From: Euonymus europaeus
Taxonomy: Eukaryota > Streptophyta > Magnoliopsida > Celastrales > Celastraceae
DNA length: 64,000 bases
NCBI GenBank assembly: GCA_963580455.1
Contig: OY756963.1
Location: 21,409,555-21,473,554, forward strand
Direction of reading: 5' to 3'
Shown here: one piece after another, positions 11,254 to 23,213 of the stretch
Layout: the number at the start of each line of letters is the position of its first letter
Numbering within the stretch: the first letter of the stretch is position 1
Notes under the pieces: model-generated
The model's input: only the letters and a program-made list of their open reading frames with translations
What the model was told of the DNA's origin: nothing
Databases searched by the model: none
Program-made: the position numbers and the translations under genes

Positions 11254-11410
11254 TTACTCAATTTATGTGATCAAAATCCATATTACTAAAATCAAGTCAT
11301 ACAAATGCATAAAAAAAATAAAGTGACAAACATATAAGCAAGTTCAAAAGTCTACATAGTTTATGCTAATGCAAGAAAAAGTAATAAAGTGCTTAAAATA
11401 AATAGACATC

Positions 11411-12499
11411 TCATATGCGACCAAATGGTGAGCCATATTTTTCAGCAAACATGCTCTGTATGAAGCCCACCCTCTTAGCCGGTTGCATTGTAGCAAAACA
11501 TTTTCTATCATGTTGGTCCTTCATCATCTTCATTCCAAAGAAGTACAACTCATCATTGATCTCATTTCTAGCAGACATGTCATGGAGGATAGTCAAGGCA
11601 TCATCAGATTGCACTTCATCAGATATACCAGTACTCAAGGAAGGCGTATCAGTAGGTGCTTTGAAAGCGACATGCTCAAAAGCACTCACTAACCTGGTTG
11701 TCAGAATATGGTTATCATTCACTAGCTGTGCAGCAGTCTTTCTCTTTTTGGAGTTACCTTCCTTTGATACGGATGATACTGTAGGAGCTGTGCTCACACT
11801 CTTTCTCGTAGGTGATGTAGCAGTAGTTGTAGCTTGTTCACAGTCAATGTGGATTGTGCTTGGAACGTACTCCTCACCCTCATCGAACCAATCGGTATTT
11901 GAAGCATGGTTAAGCACCGGGTTCAGAATTGGATTATGCCCACTTGACGGTGCAACACAAAAATTGCCAGTAGCAACTCCACCACCAAAACAAAAATCCA
12001 GCTGAAATCTGTATCGAAATCCCCATTTTTTGAACTTGGCATATTCTTTATTCTCCTACAATAACAATAGACAGATGTATTAGACATGTGTATTAGACTA
12101 GACATGTGTATTAGACATATGTATTAGACATGTAAAAAATAGAGTCTATACCTGAATTTTGAGCTCCCACCATTCATCATCCATGATAACCCTATGAGTT
12201 GAGTAGTCCCACCCCAAACCCGTCTCGCTCCCAACCATTCTGTTCCACAACTGCCACTCCTTCCGCAATTGATCCCATTTGTTTTTCAATGCTTGCTTTG
12301 TGAATAGAAGACCCGTACTTGCTTTGAATTTTGATACAATACCCTCCCACTCAAATTTAGTAACTGGAGCCCCTGGTAGCCTAACAATTGATTTCAAACT
12401 ATCCTCACAAATATCAACCAACGCATCAATTGTCTTCGTCTCCCATTTTGTTTTATCCACTTCGGATTGACTCATAACATCCTTACCCCTCTTCGACAT
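11411..12499 (-). CDS. Harbinger ORF1 Myb/SANT-like DNA-binding protein, two exons
   Basis: Exon 1 is 12499-12152 and exon 2 is 12055-11411. Removing the intron (donor GTATAG, acceptor TTATTGTAG) gives 330 residues in one frame. The first ~115 residues hold the Myb/SANT-like (L10-interacting) domain: KTKWETKTIDALVDIC, TKQALKNKWDQLRKEW, a VGSETGLGWD turn and DDEWWELKIQ. Across the junction comes ENKEYAKFKKWG, then a Ser/Thr-rich linker with a KKRK basic motif, probably a nuclear signal, and a helical tail ending in FAEKYGSPFGRI. ORF1 proteins bind subterminal DNA and cooperate with the transposase. It lies 158 bp upstream of the transposase in the same orientation. No damage is visible. Confidence 0.85.
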
Positions 12500-13706
12500 A
12501 TTCTTTAGGAAATACTATAATGTGCCCAATCAAAAGAAATATTTTTAAGAAACACAACACCTCAAATATTGCAAGCAAAGGAGAACAAGAGAAAACAAAT
12601 GACAGTAAGTGATAACCTGGAGAGGTAATAAATATACGAAAATAAATATTTGATGAGCATGGCTTGCAAGAAAGCATCACATGCCACAAAAAGCTTGCAT
12701 CTCAAAGAAGATCAATGAACTAGAACTAATGGCATCCTCTAAAGAAAACAATGTGCGTGGACTTGGTTTAAAGCAAATTATTGCCAAACTCAATCAAATG
12801 TCTCCACCTTTTATTGAAGTATGCAGTGCATCACTAAAAGAACCAAAGCATATTGTTTATGCTGCTCCACTACACTTGAAAGACAAACTAACTTTATCTA
12901 CTTTCAATCAAATGTGCCCACCTGTTAGTTGTGTTCCACAAAAAAAACTAGCACTACTTTAAAAGTGTCCAAATTGAACAACTTGATTGCGCCAATGAAC
13001 CAAAACAAAACTGTCATTTTCATTTTTTTTTATTTAGCATTCCCCAACAACCAGATGAACAATGGGAGAAAGATTCATTGACGAAAAAAGCAAAAATTTG
13101 CGATATCTCAATTTGCGATTCAGTCAAATATTAACATCAACAAAAGTATATCAGCTTCAATGGAATATGAGCAAGCTCCCACCAAGGAAAAGCCCAAGTT
13201 CAAGACAAAATAACAGGTAATAGCAGTAATGATTCTCACAATAAACTAGCAATTTATAAGATTTTATAGGATGCAAGTACAAAAGCAGAAACACAAGGGA
13301 GAAATACCTTGAAGAAATGGATGATATTGGCAAAAGTGAAGAACAGGGGAGAAGTCAGACACGAGACGAACCTGTCGCCACTTCCAAAAGAGCAATACCA
13401 AAGTTATATCTTTCTCACAGACAGATCTGATTCACAAAAGAAGGAAAAATCAAACCAAAACAGCCATACCTTGCTCGATCCGAAGAAGTTGTAGGCGCTA
13501 GGGTTGAAATCGACGAGACGGAGAGAAGGGTATTTCATGGAAATATGCACAGCCAGGAGGAAAAAAGCTGGTACAAGGAGCTTCTTTTTACGGGGCGGAA
13601 TAAGTTAGCTTATGAAGCTGGGGTATTTTGGTGTTTGGTTACTTGAGCGTGAGTTAGCTACATACCCCAGCTTATGAAGCTTGTTACCTCCCAACCAAAC
13701 AGAGGC
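12500..13706. other. Noncoding right arm of the Harbinger element
   Basis: No gene is seen. This arm lies upstream of ORF1 and should hold its promoter and any leader introns. Its last ~115 bp hold inverted GCTTATGAAGC motifs and the right TIR. Confidence 0.5.
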
Positions 13707-13709
13707 TAA
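13707..13709. repeat. TAA target-site duplication, right
   Basis: Pairs with TAA at 9647-9649. The next bases (13710 onward) should be the DNA that was contiguous with the PPR leader before insertion. Confidence 0.85.
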
Positions 13710-14065
13710 GTTGGATGGAGTCATAACCGATAACTGTTTCGAGGGCTTGACCGAAGACCAGTCTGCCCCCACTGGGTCACGTTGGCCCATGCCCAATTGT
13801 TCACCAACTTCCGCAGGTCCAGGCCCAACCTCCTAAACAAACTTTAATTTTAGATTTCCTATTAAGCACTGACGTCCATAGAAAATAAGAAATCTTGCCC
13901 GTCCCATTATGATTCATGAATTATGATCGATCAGCTGTCTCCATGAGAGAAAGCATAGTTTTTAATACGGTATCACATCATGGGTTTGACTGAAATTATG
14001 TGAACCAATAAATATATCATTAATTTTGTAACAAAAACCTCAACCTTCAGGCAAAATTTGATACA
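13710..14065 (-). promoter_or_regulatory. Probable displaced promoter of the PPR gene
   Basis: Before the Harbinger insertion this DNA directly abutted the PPR 5' leader. It contains GGCCCATGCCCAAT and AGGCCCAACC at about 13783-13832, site II-type motifs frequent in promoters of organelle-related genes. Assignment to the PPR gene is inferred from position. Confidence 0.45.
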
Positions 14066-14075
14066 TTATTAAAAA

Positions 14076-15830
14076 GGGTTAGTGTGGCCATCGAAAAAAA
14101 CTATATTTCATTTTGATCCTCTTATGTTTAGATGGTTTATCTAAGTCTTTATATTACTCTTGATACTTTTCATCAATGATCTTCATTACCTTCTCCTTGG
14201 CTCTATGCCTCTATATGCGTGGATCCTTGATATGGCCAATGACATGTTCTCCTTGGTGTAACTAAGCTACCAACATTCATCTTTGGATCCATCATAATCT
14301 TATCAACTAACTTCTCAGCCAAGCAAGAACAATTACAGGGTTTGTTATCAAATCTTCTATTACACTTATGTTTCCTCACTTATGTCTTGATCTCACATAA
14401 TATGTTTCCTCGCTTATGTCTTGATCTCACAATTAATACGTGAACACCAAATCCTCCCAGGACACCTAACATCACGCAGTGTCTGCCACCTATTCTTTTC
14501 ATTCCTATCAAAGTAAATTTGATAGCCACCCTCCACTACATACATTTTTTTTGCTTTCTTAAACTTTGTCAAGGTTGGGAACTCCATCCCAAGTTCAAAC
14601 ACATACTTCTCTCCTCTGATTTTGGGATTACACTTTAGATTTCCTCCTTTATGCACCCTCATTTCATCATCACTATCAATCTCCAGAAGACAATCTTTAT
14701 TATTACACACATAGGTTTCTCTTGAATCTACATCATCGCCCTCCATTGCACCATCGACCCCATTAGTGTCAATATCACCCTCAAGTGGATTGTCCATTGC
14801 ATCATTGCCATTGTAATTGTCACCCTCCTCAGAATGATCACCCTCAAAAGTATAATCAGTCTCCTTGCTATCACCATTAAAATCCTCACTATGACTATCA
14901 GAAGCATCAATAACACCATCCTCCTTTATATCACCCTCTCACTATCACCATCCTCAGCCTCCTATTGCCCACTAGTATGACGCACCTTTATGTCACTAGC
15001 CATATCAGACACATCAACCTCTCTAAGATGACCTCTATTCTACATCACCAAATTGATCCCCACCTACATGAAGATCTCTCGCGTTATTTTTCTTCAAATT
15101 TGTCATGTTTGAATCCAACAGTTTATCATCAAAGTCCTCAATGTTAACAATACATGGGGAAAAAGATCGATTAGCCCTCTTCAATTTGTTAGCAGTCCTA
15201 GTTATTGGTCTTCTTGCAACGAGCTTCATCTCCACTTGAAAACCTAGGGTTTAGAGCATGCATGTGGTCATAATCAAATACAAACAAAGCACGACCTTCA
15301 AAAGGGCATTCATCATGCCAATAATCATAAAAATGCATAGAATTGATGATTGAAAAAATCAAACAAACATGGAAGAACTCACCTCTTAAATAACCAAACG
15401 GATGGTTGGTTGAGATGTCGTAGAGGATGAAGATGTCGCCCACGGTTGGAATAAAAAACTAAGAGAGATAGAGAGAAGGAATTGAGATCTCAGAGAACGA
15501 AGAAGATAAAACAAGACAAAAATGAAATGGAGAAGGTGGAGCGTGTACGTGTCTGGGAAAATGGTGAAAATGGGGGAAATGAGTCTAGTTTTTTTCATCT
15601 TTAGAGTATTAACGCCTCACTTTCACTGCCGTCAGTTTAGTCATCACTTTCATTTGCCAAATTTGCACAAATCAATGGAATTGTAACGGTTAAAGAGAGT
15701 TTGACTGCCCTTTTTGTCCAAAAACTATCGAGTTCGATTTGACATAATTTCAAAACTATGATAATTGAGTTGAAACATTTATACATACAATGTCCAAAAT
15801 GGAACATGAGAAATCCTTGAGCATTAACCC
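14076..15830 (-). mobile_element. Internally deleted Mutator-like element (MULE), 1,755 bp
   Basis: Terminal inverted repeats are short (GGGTTAGTG against GGGTTAATG). Identical 10-bp direct repeats TTATTAAAAA lie at 14066-14075 and 15831-15840, matching the 9-10 bp duplications of Mutator elements. Only the N-terminal half of a transposase remains inside. A two-copy 34-bp repeat lies at about 14367-14432. Confidence 0.75.
14080..15235 (-). pseudogene. MuDR-type transposase, N-terminal fragment, broken
   Basis: A basic start (MKLVARRPITRTANKLKR, ATG near 15229) leads into an acidic Asp/Glu-rich stretch with several stops. The recognisable core at 14797-14414 has FELGMEFPTLTKFKKAKK, VEGGYQIYFDRNEKNRW and CPGRIWCSRI, the MuDR N-terminal DNA-binding region of plant MULE transposases. 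Further on, a frame with LAEKLVDKIMMDPKMNVGSL and LAISRIHAYRG continues the family pattern in pieces. The DDE catalytic core and SWIM zinc finger are absent. It cannot encode an active transposase. Confidence 0.75.
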
Positions 15831-15923
15831 TTATTAAAAACTATAATAATAAATAAATCTAATAATAATAAACCTATGCTTCACTTTGGGCAGTCATTTC
15901 TCGATAAATCCGAATAAAAAAAG

Positions 15924-17052
15924 GGCAAAAGTATACATTCTTCCTCAACTATACTTGTAGTTTCATTTTCATCCCTATACTATTTTTGCTCTTAAAACCA
16001 TCCCTAAACTATTGTTCAGTTTTTCTATTGTCCCTCAAGAGAGTTTGTCACCAGAATAAACCCTTCCTGGCAAGTGTACGTGGATTTTCTAAATGATTTG
16101 TAGAGCAAGTGGCATGCATGTGGTAAAAATGTTGACATGTTGGCAAAGATTTCCCTAAATCCCTAAAAGAAACCCTAATATTCATTTGTGTTATTCCACC
16201 TACGAAAATTTGCTACAATCGTATAGAGGGTTGTTGATCTTGAGCTCTCGTGATCTTAACAACATCGATCGCGTTGTTTCTCATCTTATCAGAGGCTATT
16301 GAGATGTAAAACCTAGATTTCTCTTTGTTTTGTTCTTGTTCAACAATTTTTTATAATTGTTTCATTTGATATTGAAATTGTCATCCCTAAGACCACTTTT
16401 GAGGTTCCTATTATACAATTCCTAATTTTGGAATGTGATCTTATGATGTTGTTGTGCGTTGTTTATACAGTGGAATGTATGTGTGTTCGTTGTTTGTAGG
16501 TTGTAAGAATGGTCAAAACACATTTTGCAAAATGCCAAGCTGGCACTTTGGTAGTAGATGATGATTTGGAGGTTGACATTGATGAGAGCTCTGAGGAGAG
16601 TGACAATGATAACAGTGTGATGAAAGTTAGATTTGATGACAATAAGAATGACACTATGACCCTTCCACCTACACCACTGTCCAAGATCTACGCATAGGAG
16701 TTGTGACCACTGTCTAAGAAAATTGCCATATTTTAACTCCAAATTATGGACAAACTCAGAATATAAAACTTTTGTCATTCAGTTGGTTCAATTATTATTG
16801 AGCATTTTTTAATGAACATTTCTTGTGTTTTTATATTTTATTGAATCTGGTTAAACTTTTAAATCTTAAATCAAAGAATTTTTCAGCTCGATGATAAACT
16901 CAATTTTCAAAACTTTCGTGTTGAATTATTTAGTGACAAACTCATCTAAGGGACAATAGAATAATTTGACAATAGGTAAGAGATGATTTTAAGAATAAAA
17001 ATAATTTAGGGATAAAAATGAAACCAGCCATAACTAAATGTATATTTTTGCC
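15924..17052. mobile_element. Nonautonomous element with ~110-bp inverted repeats
   Basis: The left end (15924 to about 16035) begins GGCAAAAGTATACATT and contains TAGTTTCATTTTCATCCCTA and CTATTGTCCCT. The right end (about 16945-17052), read in reverse, begins GGCAAAAATATACATT and contains the matching GGTTTCATTTTTATCCCTA and CTATTGTCCCT. Long TIRs of this kind suggest a MULE. A target duplication is uncertain because both flanks are A-rich. The interior holds only a 62-codon acidic open frame (16509-16697) of unknown origin. Confidence 0.7.
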
Positions 17053-17280
17053 GGCTTAAAAAAAACCCATCGATTTTGAGTCCTTGTTTACTCGATTTCC
17101 AAATCGTCAAGACTTTTTGTGCTTTCGCTGCGTGAATTCTAAGCTTGGATTTGGCTGGATGTCCTCGAATTGTTTACTTTTGAGTTAATTCGGTGCCTGC
17201 GAGTTTCGTCACGTCCGGGAATGAGTTAGCTTCTCAGATCTGAAAGGGCTCGGGGTTTGGATGCTTCACTTGTTCGTGTT

Positions 17281-20200
17281 ATGGATAAAAATCTGACTTT
17301 GGCAGTTCTATTTTTGTTTTTGATTGTCGCTGATTTTTCCAGTGCCTCACTGCTCTCTAAGTTTCGATATTTGGATGCGGTAGATTCAAGCAACAATAAC
17401 AACAAATCTGCCCCGAACGAAGTAACTCTCTCTGTGAATCTCTGCTTTTGTAAATATTATTCTCTGTTAATTGTCAAGGAAAACAACTGAATGACGCGTT
17501 TGTTATCAGGTTTCTCCATCACCAAGTCCTGTGTCAACGATTGATGCCAGTCACAACACCAGTTCGAACGATTCAAAAAAGGATCCTCAGGTACCCAACA
17601 ACAATGATCCACAGAAAGCCGATCATACGGGTTCGAGCAAGAAGGGATCCGGGAGCTCGAATCCTCAAAATAGAACAAATGGCGCCAATAATCAGGAAAC
17701 CAAGAAGAATGAGGATGATAAAACTGTGTCACATTCAGTAATTGGTGAAAATTGTACGGGTCTGCCTAAGAGGTGCAAGGACCTGAACTCATTGACTGCG
17801 TGTATTCCTAATTTTCGTTCGGGTAAATTCACATCTATTTTCTATGTTTTAACTTTTGTATCACAATAATTCATTTGTTTGCAGTTTTGTATATATTTAT
17901 GTGAATTGGAAGTGACTTTGACCTATTGAAGTAGTCAAATGAAATTGTCGGGAATGAAAGCTGGATGGTTAATGACATTGGGTAATTTGTACTTCTATAG
18001 TTCTATTAATGAAAAGTGAAAAATAGCTGCCTATTGGCCAACCAATACTTCAAAACTATATAAATCTCCTCGCGGTCAGGTGGAGTTTCATTTTAAATTA
18101 GGGAGCACTGAGATGCGATTAGTTTGTTGTTTATAGCTCGTACTTATAATTTATGGAGAAGTAGAAATGTCATCACAGTCAGTCACTGAATGAGTTCTTT
18201 TAGACCTTGGAGAATGTCAGCATCTCATGAGAGGTTCTTGGTGCTTCCATATACTGGCCTAGTGCGGGATAGTTTAGCTTCCTTATTAGTCACGTATAAC
18301 TCTAGGATCTTCTATGGTTCTTCAGCCATAATAGTATCATCAACATACGCTACTTTTCGGATATTCCAAGCTTTGGTGATTTATTTCAATGGAATGATGG
18401 ACAATTGATAACAAGTGTACTGATTCTCGATGATATGAGTAATCACTACTCAGTCCTTTTATTTTTCTTGTTTGCTATCTTGAAGGGTTGAAAGAATACG
18501 GAGTGCTGGTGCAAAATGAAGGAGATGCCACTTTGAATGTGAATCTCTCTCTCCCAGGTTCTCTTGAGAATAGTTCCAAGTCAATAGAAATAGCCAAACA
18601 CCATTTCCAGAAGGTTTGTTATTTGTTCTGATACTTCGTCATAGAAAATTGTTATATGCATGCTATTAATCCTAAAATCTTTTTAAGTTTTATTGACGCA
18701 TCTTACACTTGTTATACACTTGACTTCACATGTGTTATGATAAGTAATGTTAAAATTAAAGCTCAGATAGGCCTAAGAAACATTTTAGAAACTCATTAAG
18801 CACATTTAATAAACTTGTACGAGGAAAGGTGTTTACTCTTTTTTTCCGTCTATTTAGTGATCTGTATTTTGACTTTTGTTATTTTTGGTAATTAAAATTA
18901 TCTCTTGAGCATTAGAGTTCTTCCTTTGTAGACAAACATATTCTTTGTTGGGTCAAAACTTGAAATTAAGAAAAAACAGATCTCGCTTCAGGGTTTACGT
19001 TCTTCTTCTACTTCTACTTCTACTTCTACTTCGTACTGGTTGGCTTTGGAGTTTAGCCTATGTTGCTTTCTCATTCCTGAGGGAGCTGCCTTTTCACATA
19101 CCTGAGTGGGAAAACCTCTGCAGTCTTGTAGATAGATTTGATTACTAGCTTATTTAGAGGTCACTCGACATTCCTAAATGCATATGATTGTCCCTCATAT
19201 TTGTTGGAAACTGACCTCTTTTTCTTGTAATTTCAACATACTGTTTTTGTATGTGCTTTCCATTGGCACTGCGTTCTGGAGTGTTCATTCCGGAAGAGCG
19301 ATAGAATTGCTTGTGAAAAGTAAACAAAGATGCAATGGAGAGGAAAAAAGGGTGGGATTACGGTTTTTTTCCCCTTTGGGGGGTGTGGCTTGATTCTGAT
19401 GCTTTCACACATATTTCATGGATTTATTTGAGTAGAAAAAAAGAGAGAGGTTTGTTTTTTTTGGCTGGAGAAAGAAAACGGAAAGAGATACAACACACAC
19501 ATTTATACATGACGGAAGCACACACATGACCCTACCTAATAAATGATCCAAAGTGACTTGACTCCAAATTTTGTTCCACTTGATCTTACCCCACTATCCT
19601 CCTTATGTATAGAGAATGCAAAATTCCATATCTATTCTCAAGTATAAAAAATACGACGTCCTACATAACCTTGGTTTTTTTTTCTTTTCTGAGGGGCTTG
19701 ACAGAACTCTATCACTTGGTCTTTGTCTGTCATTGGTGTGGATTATAATGAATAATAATGAAATCAAGTTGGAAAAGCACCACTTGGCTCGGTGGTTGCA
19801 ATCCAATGCTAAGACCTTTGTGTCTTGATGAGGTTCAAGGTTCAAATGCCCCTCCTGCCTGCCTGTAGAAAAATGAAATTAAGTTTCGAAATATTAAAAG
19901 TCACGAGAAGGTAGCCAATAATAATTAACAACAAAGACCCGCATCAGAAACAGGAAAAGAAGTTCAGCTTGATTAAGTTATTTAAATTCCTTTTAACTTG
20001 TCTGCTATTTTTCTCTCCCACAGAGCTCATAAACCAAAGCATATATATCATTACTTTCTACATATCTGTACTTTCAGATTAATGTCACCGTTAACAAAAG
20101 CACCAAGCTTATCTTTGTTGCTGGAAATGGGGAGTGTGTGCTTCACATAGGCCCGGATGCTTTTGGAGATAAATTTTTCCTGCGCCTCCCTTCTTATGAG

Positions 20201-20524
20201 AAGCTGGTGACCCCCATCAACGGTGCTTATTTCTTAATTTTTACTGTGATAATGTTTGGTGGGGCATGGGCTTGCTGTAAGTTTAGGAAGAAGAAACATC
20301 AGGGTGATGTCCCTTATCAAGAGCTTGAAATGGGATTGCCCGAATCTCAGATGGCTAGCAATGTGGAATCAGCTGAAGGTTGGGATCAAGGATGGGATGA
20401 TGACTGGGATGAGGAAACATCTGTCAAGTCACCAGTAAGTCGTCCTGTAGGAAACATCTCAGCCAATGGCCTCACTTCAAGAGCATCGAACAAAGATGGA
20501 TGGCAAAATGACTGGGATGATTAG
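17281..20524 (+). CDS. DUF7356-type single-pass membrane protein, four exons
   Basis: Exons 17281-17421, 17510-17822, 18486-18613 and 20078-20524 join in phase to 342 residues. An ATG at 17281 opens a signal peptide (LAVLFLFLIVADFSSAS). Next is a low-complexity Asn/Ser/Lys/Pro linker, then a cysteine-containing lumenal domain (GENCTGLPKRCKDL to GNGECVLHIG) with several NxS/T glycosylation sites. A membrane segment (AYFLIFTVIMFGGAWACC) is followed by a basic KFRKKK stop-transfer and an acidic Trp/Asp-rich tail (GWDQGWDDDWDEE, ending WQNDWDD). This matches the uncharacterised plant family of At3g51580 (DUF7356), probably a secretory-pathway or plasma-membrane protein of unknown function. An upstream in-frame TTG at 17257 was not used. 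Intron 3 (18614-20077) is long and holds a SINE. Confidence 0.85.
19003..19033. repeat. CTTCTA-type microsatellite in intron 3
   Basis: A short run of CTTCTA/CTTCTT units inside intron 3 of the DUF7356-type gene. A small variable repeat with no further meaning seen. Confidence 0.6.
19757..19885 (+). mobile_element. tRNA-derived SINE with target duplications
   Basis: Direct repeats AATGAAATCAAGTT (19757-19770) and AATGAAATTAAGTT (19872-19885), 13 of 14 identical, flank a ~101-bp body. The body has a tRNA-like A-box region (TTGGCTCGGTGGTTGCAAT) and a B box (GGTTCAAATGCC), the internal RNA polymerase III promoter of tRNA-derived SINEs. It sits in intron 3 of the DUF7356-type gene in sense orientation. 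Confidence 0.8.
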
Positions 20525-23213
20525 TGATTTTATAGAGGACTGAGAGGTTTCCAGCGAGCTGGATGATAATTGAAAGGGAAAAAATACATAGAGAGAGTAA
20601 GTAGCAAATATGCAATCTTGGCTGTAAAGCTTTCTTGTACGACTTGGCGTCGTGCTGCACTGGGTAATCAGCTGAGTGTCATTTTTACTTCAAACACGAG
20701 AGGGTTATATAGTTTTCTGCCTTGTAACACAGCTTCTTTTGTTTTGTTTTCGCTGAATATGATTCTTGGTTACATTTTTTTTTTGTACAATATTTTTACT
20801 TCCGTCTCCTTTTGGGTGGAAAAAAAATATGTTATTGATGATTTAGTTTTTTTTTTTGGATTATTTGAAGAACTTCTTGTATTGTTCAGAGAGGTTGCAC
20901 CCTAGAGGATAAGTGATCTAGTGGTGACTATTCATCTTTTGATTCAAATTGAATTGGAGCTCTTTTGATCCAACTATATACGGAGCTTGAACTTTTTTCT
21001 GTTGTGTTCGGCCACCGCCTGCGGCATTTTTATTCTGTTAAAAGGGGAGAAAAGGCGACGATTTGCAAGCCCAAATAGCACAGGAGCGTTTAGAAGCCCA
21101 GTCAGACTAGGACCAGTGGAGAGCCCAATTAGAGTTACTTCGCTGCAGCCCAATTTGGGCAGTCCATGTAAATGCTATGCAACTATGCAAGTGTGTGATG
21201 AAATGCCTTGTTCCGCTGTAACTTGGATACGTTTTGCCAATCTCATCATACCTCTATTCGGAAGGGAGGAAAAAAAACGCAAATATATATATAATTTCTA
21301 TCCTTTCTAGGAATACATACATATATAAAGAACAGTAGGGTGGTCTGGCAGACCCATGCTATCAATTGTGGTATTGTTGTAGGAGTCAGGTTGGCCATGA
21401 AAAGTTCCACCACAACATGCGAAAGCGATAAAGTGGACATGAGTTGAAGGATCTATCATTCTGTCTCTCAATTGAGTTCTAAATAAGCAAAAAACAATTC
21501 ATTCTCTTCGTTTTTTACTTATCACAACTAGCATTAAACTTTCAGTAGTGGAACTTTGAGTGGTGGTGGTGGTGATAAATTACACGTGACTAAACAATTC
21601 ATATTGTATTATTCTTATTTCTTTGTAATACTTAAAATCAAATATGATATTTCATTATAAGTATATAATTAAATATAATATTATAATGAAATATGGCTAT
21701 TATAGACTGTTTAGGACTAGACCGCATAACATTTTCCTTAAATTTTATGATTTAATTCTCCGTTTAGTTAATTTTCTCTTCTTCTTTTTTCCGTTTACCA
21801 TTAAACTTTTTCGTATTTTCAACAATTTGTGCAAAACTATGAAAACTTTTACTTAGAACGTGAATGATGTTAGTTCTGTCTAATTTAACCTTTTGGGTTC
21901 AAAAAGAGAAGGCAATATCCATTGTTAGAGACATGCTATGATAGTCATCCACCAAAAGATCTCACTCATCAAAAAGCTTGAAGATTCTTTTCAAGACCCC
22001 TTCAAGTCATGTGACATGATTATAATGATGTCCAAACACAATTTGATTTCTGGTCCAGCACCTCTCCATTAATCTACACTTCATATCTAAGCCTCAATTA
22101 TTAACCCTACTTGCACAAAACAGAAGGGTTGTGCTTATGTGCTCGCATTACTAACTTTGAAAATGGTGCATTTCTGGTCTCTGGATCATAATTAGAACCA
22201 CTTGGAACGCGCTTAAACGAGTGATTAGGGTGCAAGAAGTTCTTAATGATACCAAAATTGCAAGTGAAGCAAGGGATTGCTTCTTTCAGACGACTATCAT
22301 ATATATTTTGTTGTCAATTATGTTGTCTTTGACTAGCTAGTAAACTATCATATGTTTACCACGTTGCAGCACTTTGAAGATTGTAATTTTGTTTTTTTTT
22401 TTAAACTACCGCTCCTGACAAAATTATGGGACAATGTGTTCTTAGATCTGTGTGAAAATTTTCAATGCTAGTGTGGATGCATCCAAGGTATTTTCTGTTA
22501 TGAGGCATCTCTATTCCTATTCTTCCCTCACGGTGAGCACCCAAGTAATCACGTGGTTACATTTACTCTAGAGAGAACAATACCTTAGATGGAAGAAGAA
22601 GAAAAAAATCCACGATTAGTACATTAAATTTCGTCCAGAGAGATTGGCTTCATCAAGGGAGCGTACGAACATTTCATGAAGGGAGTTTAGGAACGTTCGT
22701 AGAGATAATCCAGAAAGGACAATAACTTGACACAGGAGAAAAAAAGGGTATTCACAGTTAATAAATGTATCACATTTCGTCTGAGAGATTAGCTTCACCT
22801 TTCTCCTTGAATTACAAAACAAACAAGCAGCGACAATGCTCTCGGACCACTTTTAACTTTTCTATATTTGGCAATTCAATCCTTCATAGGTGTTTCGTCG
22901 TGTTAACTAAAAGAAGCAGAAATCAGCAGAAGATATCAAAACAAAAGAGAGATTCAGCGTGGACTGAGTATAGACACTGAAGCTTAGTACCAATCCACAA
23001 AGTCCAACCAGTGAAGAGGAATCCGGTAAGAGAAACTGTGACAATATAAGGAAAGCCGAAAAAGAAAAAAAACAGATTACAATAACCAAAAAAGGGGGAA
23101 AGAAAAAAAAAGGAGAAATGGACATTCAACAATATATATTCTTTTCTTCTGTGATTGGGAAAAGAGAAAGAAAACCGGATTCTTCTTCGCTGGAGGAACA
23201 TGAGGCGCTCAAT
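20525..23213. other. Intergenic: convergent 3' ends, no further gene seen
   Basis: It contains the 3' UTR of the DUF7356-type gene (about 20525-20950) and, at its right end, the 3' UTR of the PXC2-type gene (about 22860-23213). Short open frames between them show no family signature. A pair of related TTTCGTCYRRGAGATT segments recurs near 22627 and 22774. Confidence 0.5.

Larger units (their letters stand above)
9650..13706. mobile_element. Complete PIF/Harbinger DNA transposon, 4,057 bp
   Basis: The element begins GCCTCTGTTTGGTTGAGAGG, and its right end read in reverse begins GCCTCTGTTTGGTTGGGAGG: 18 of the first 20 bases agree. TAA flanks both sides. Inside, both on the minus strand, are a DDE transposase (9979-11253) and a Myb/SANT-like ORF1 protein (11411-12499), the two genes that define PIF/Harbinger elements. 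Both remain open after removal of one clear intron each. Near the left end is a 36-bp tandem duplication (9682-9717, 9718-9753). Near the right end, reverse-oriented relatives of GCTTATGAAGC recur. A short ATTAGACATGTGT-type array lies in the ORF1 intron (about 12070-12133). Close terminal similarity and intact genes suggest recent insertion. Confidence 0.9.

Noticed and set aside
11415..12005. Plus-strand open frame of 196 codons
   Set aside because: It is antisense to the Harbinger ORF1 exon and has no family signature.
17257..17280. Upstream in-frame start for the DUF7356-type protein
   Set aside because: It begins with TTG. The first ATG at 17281 gives a proper signal peptide.
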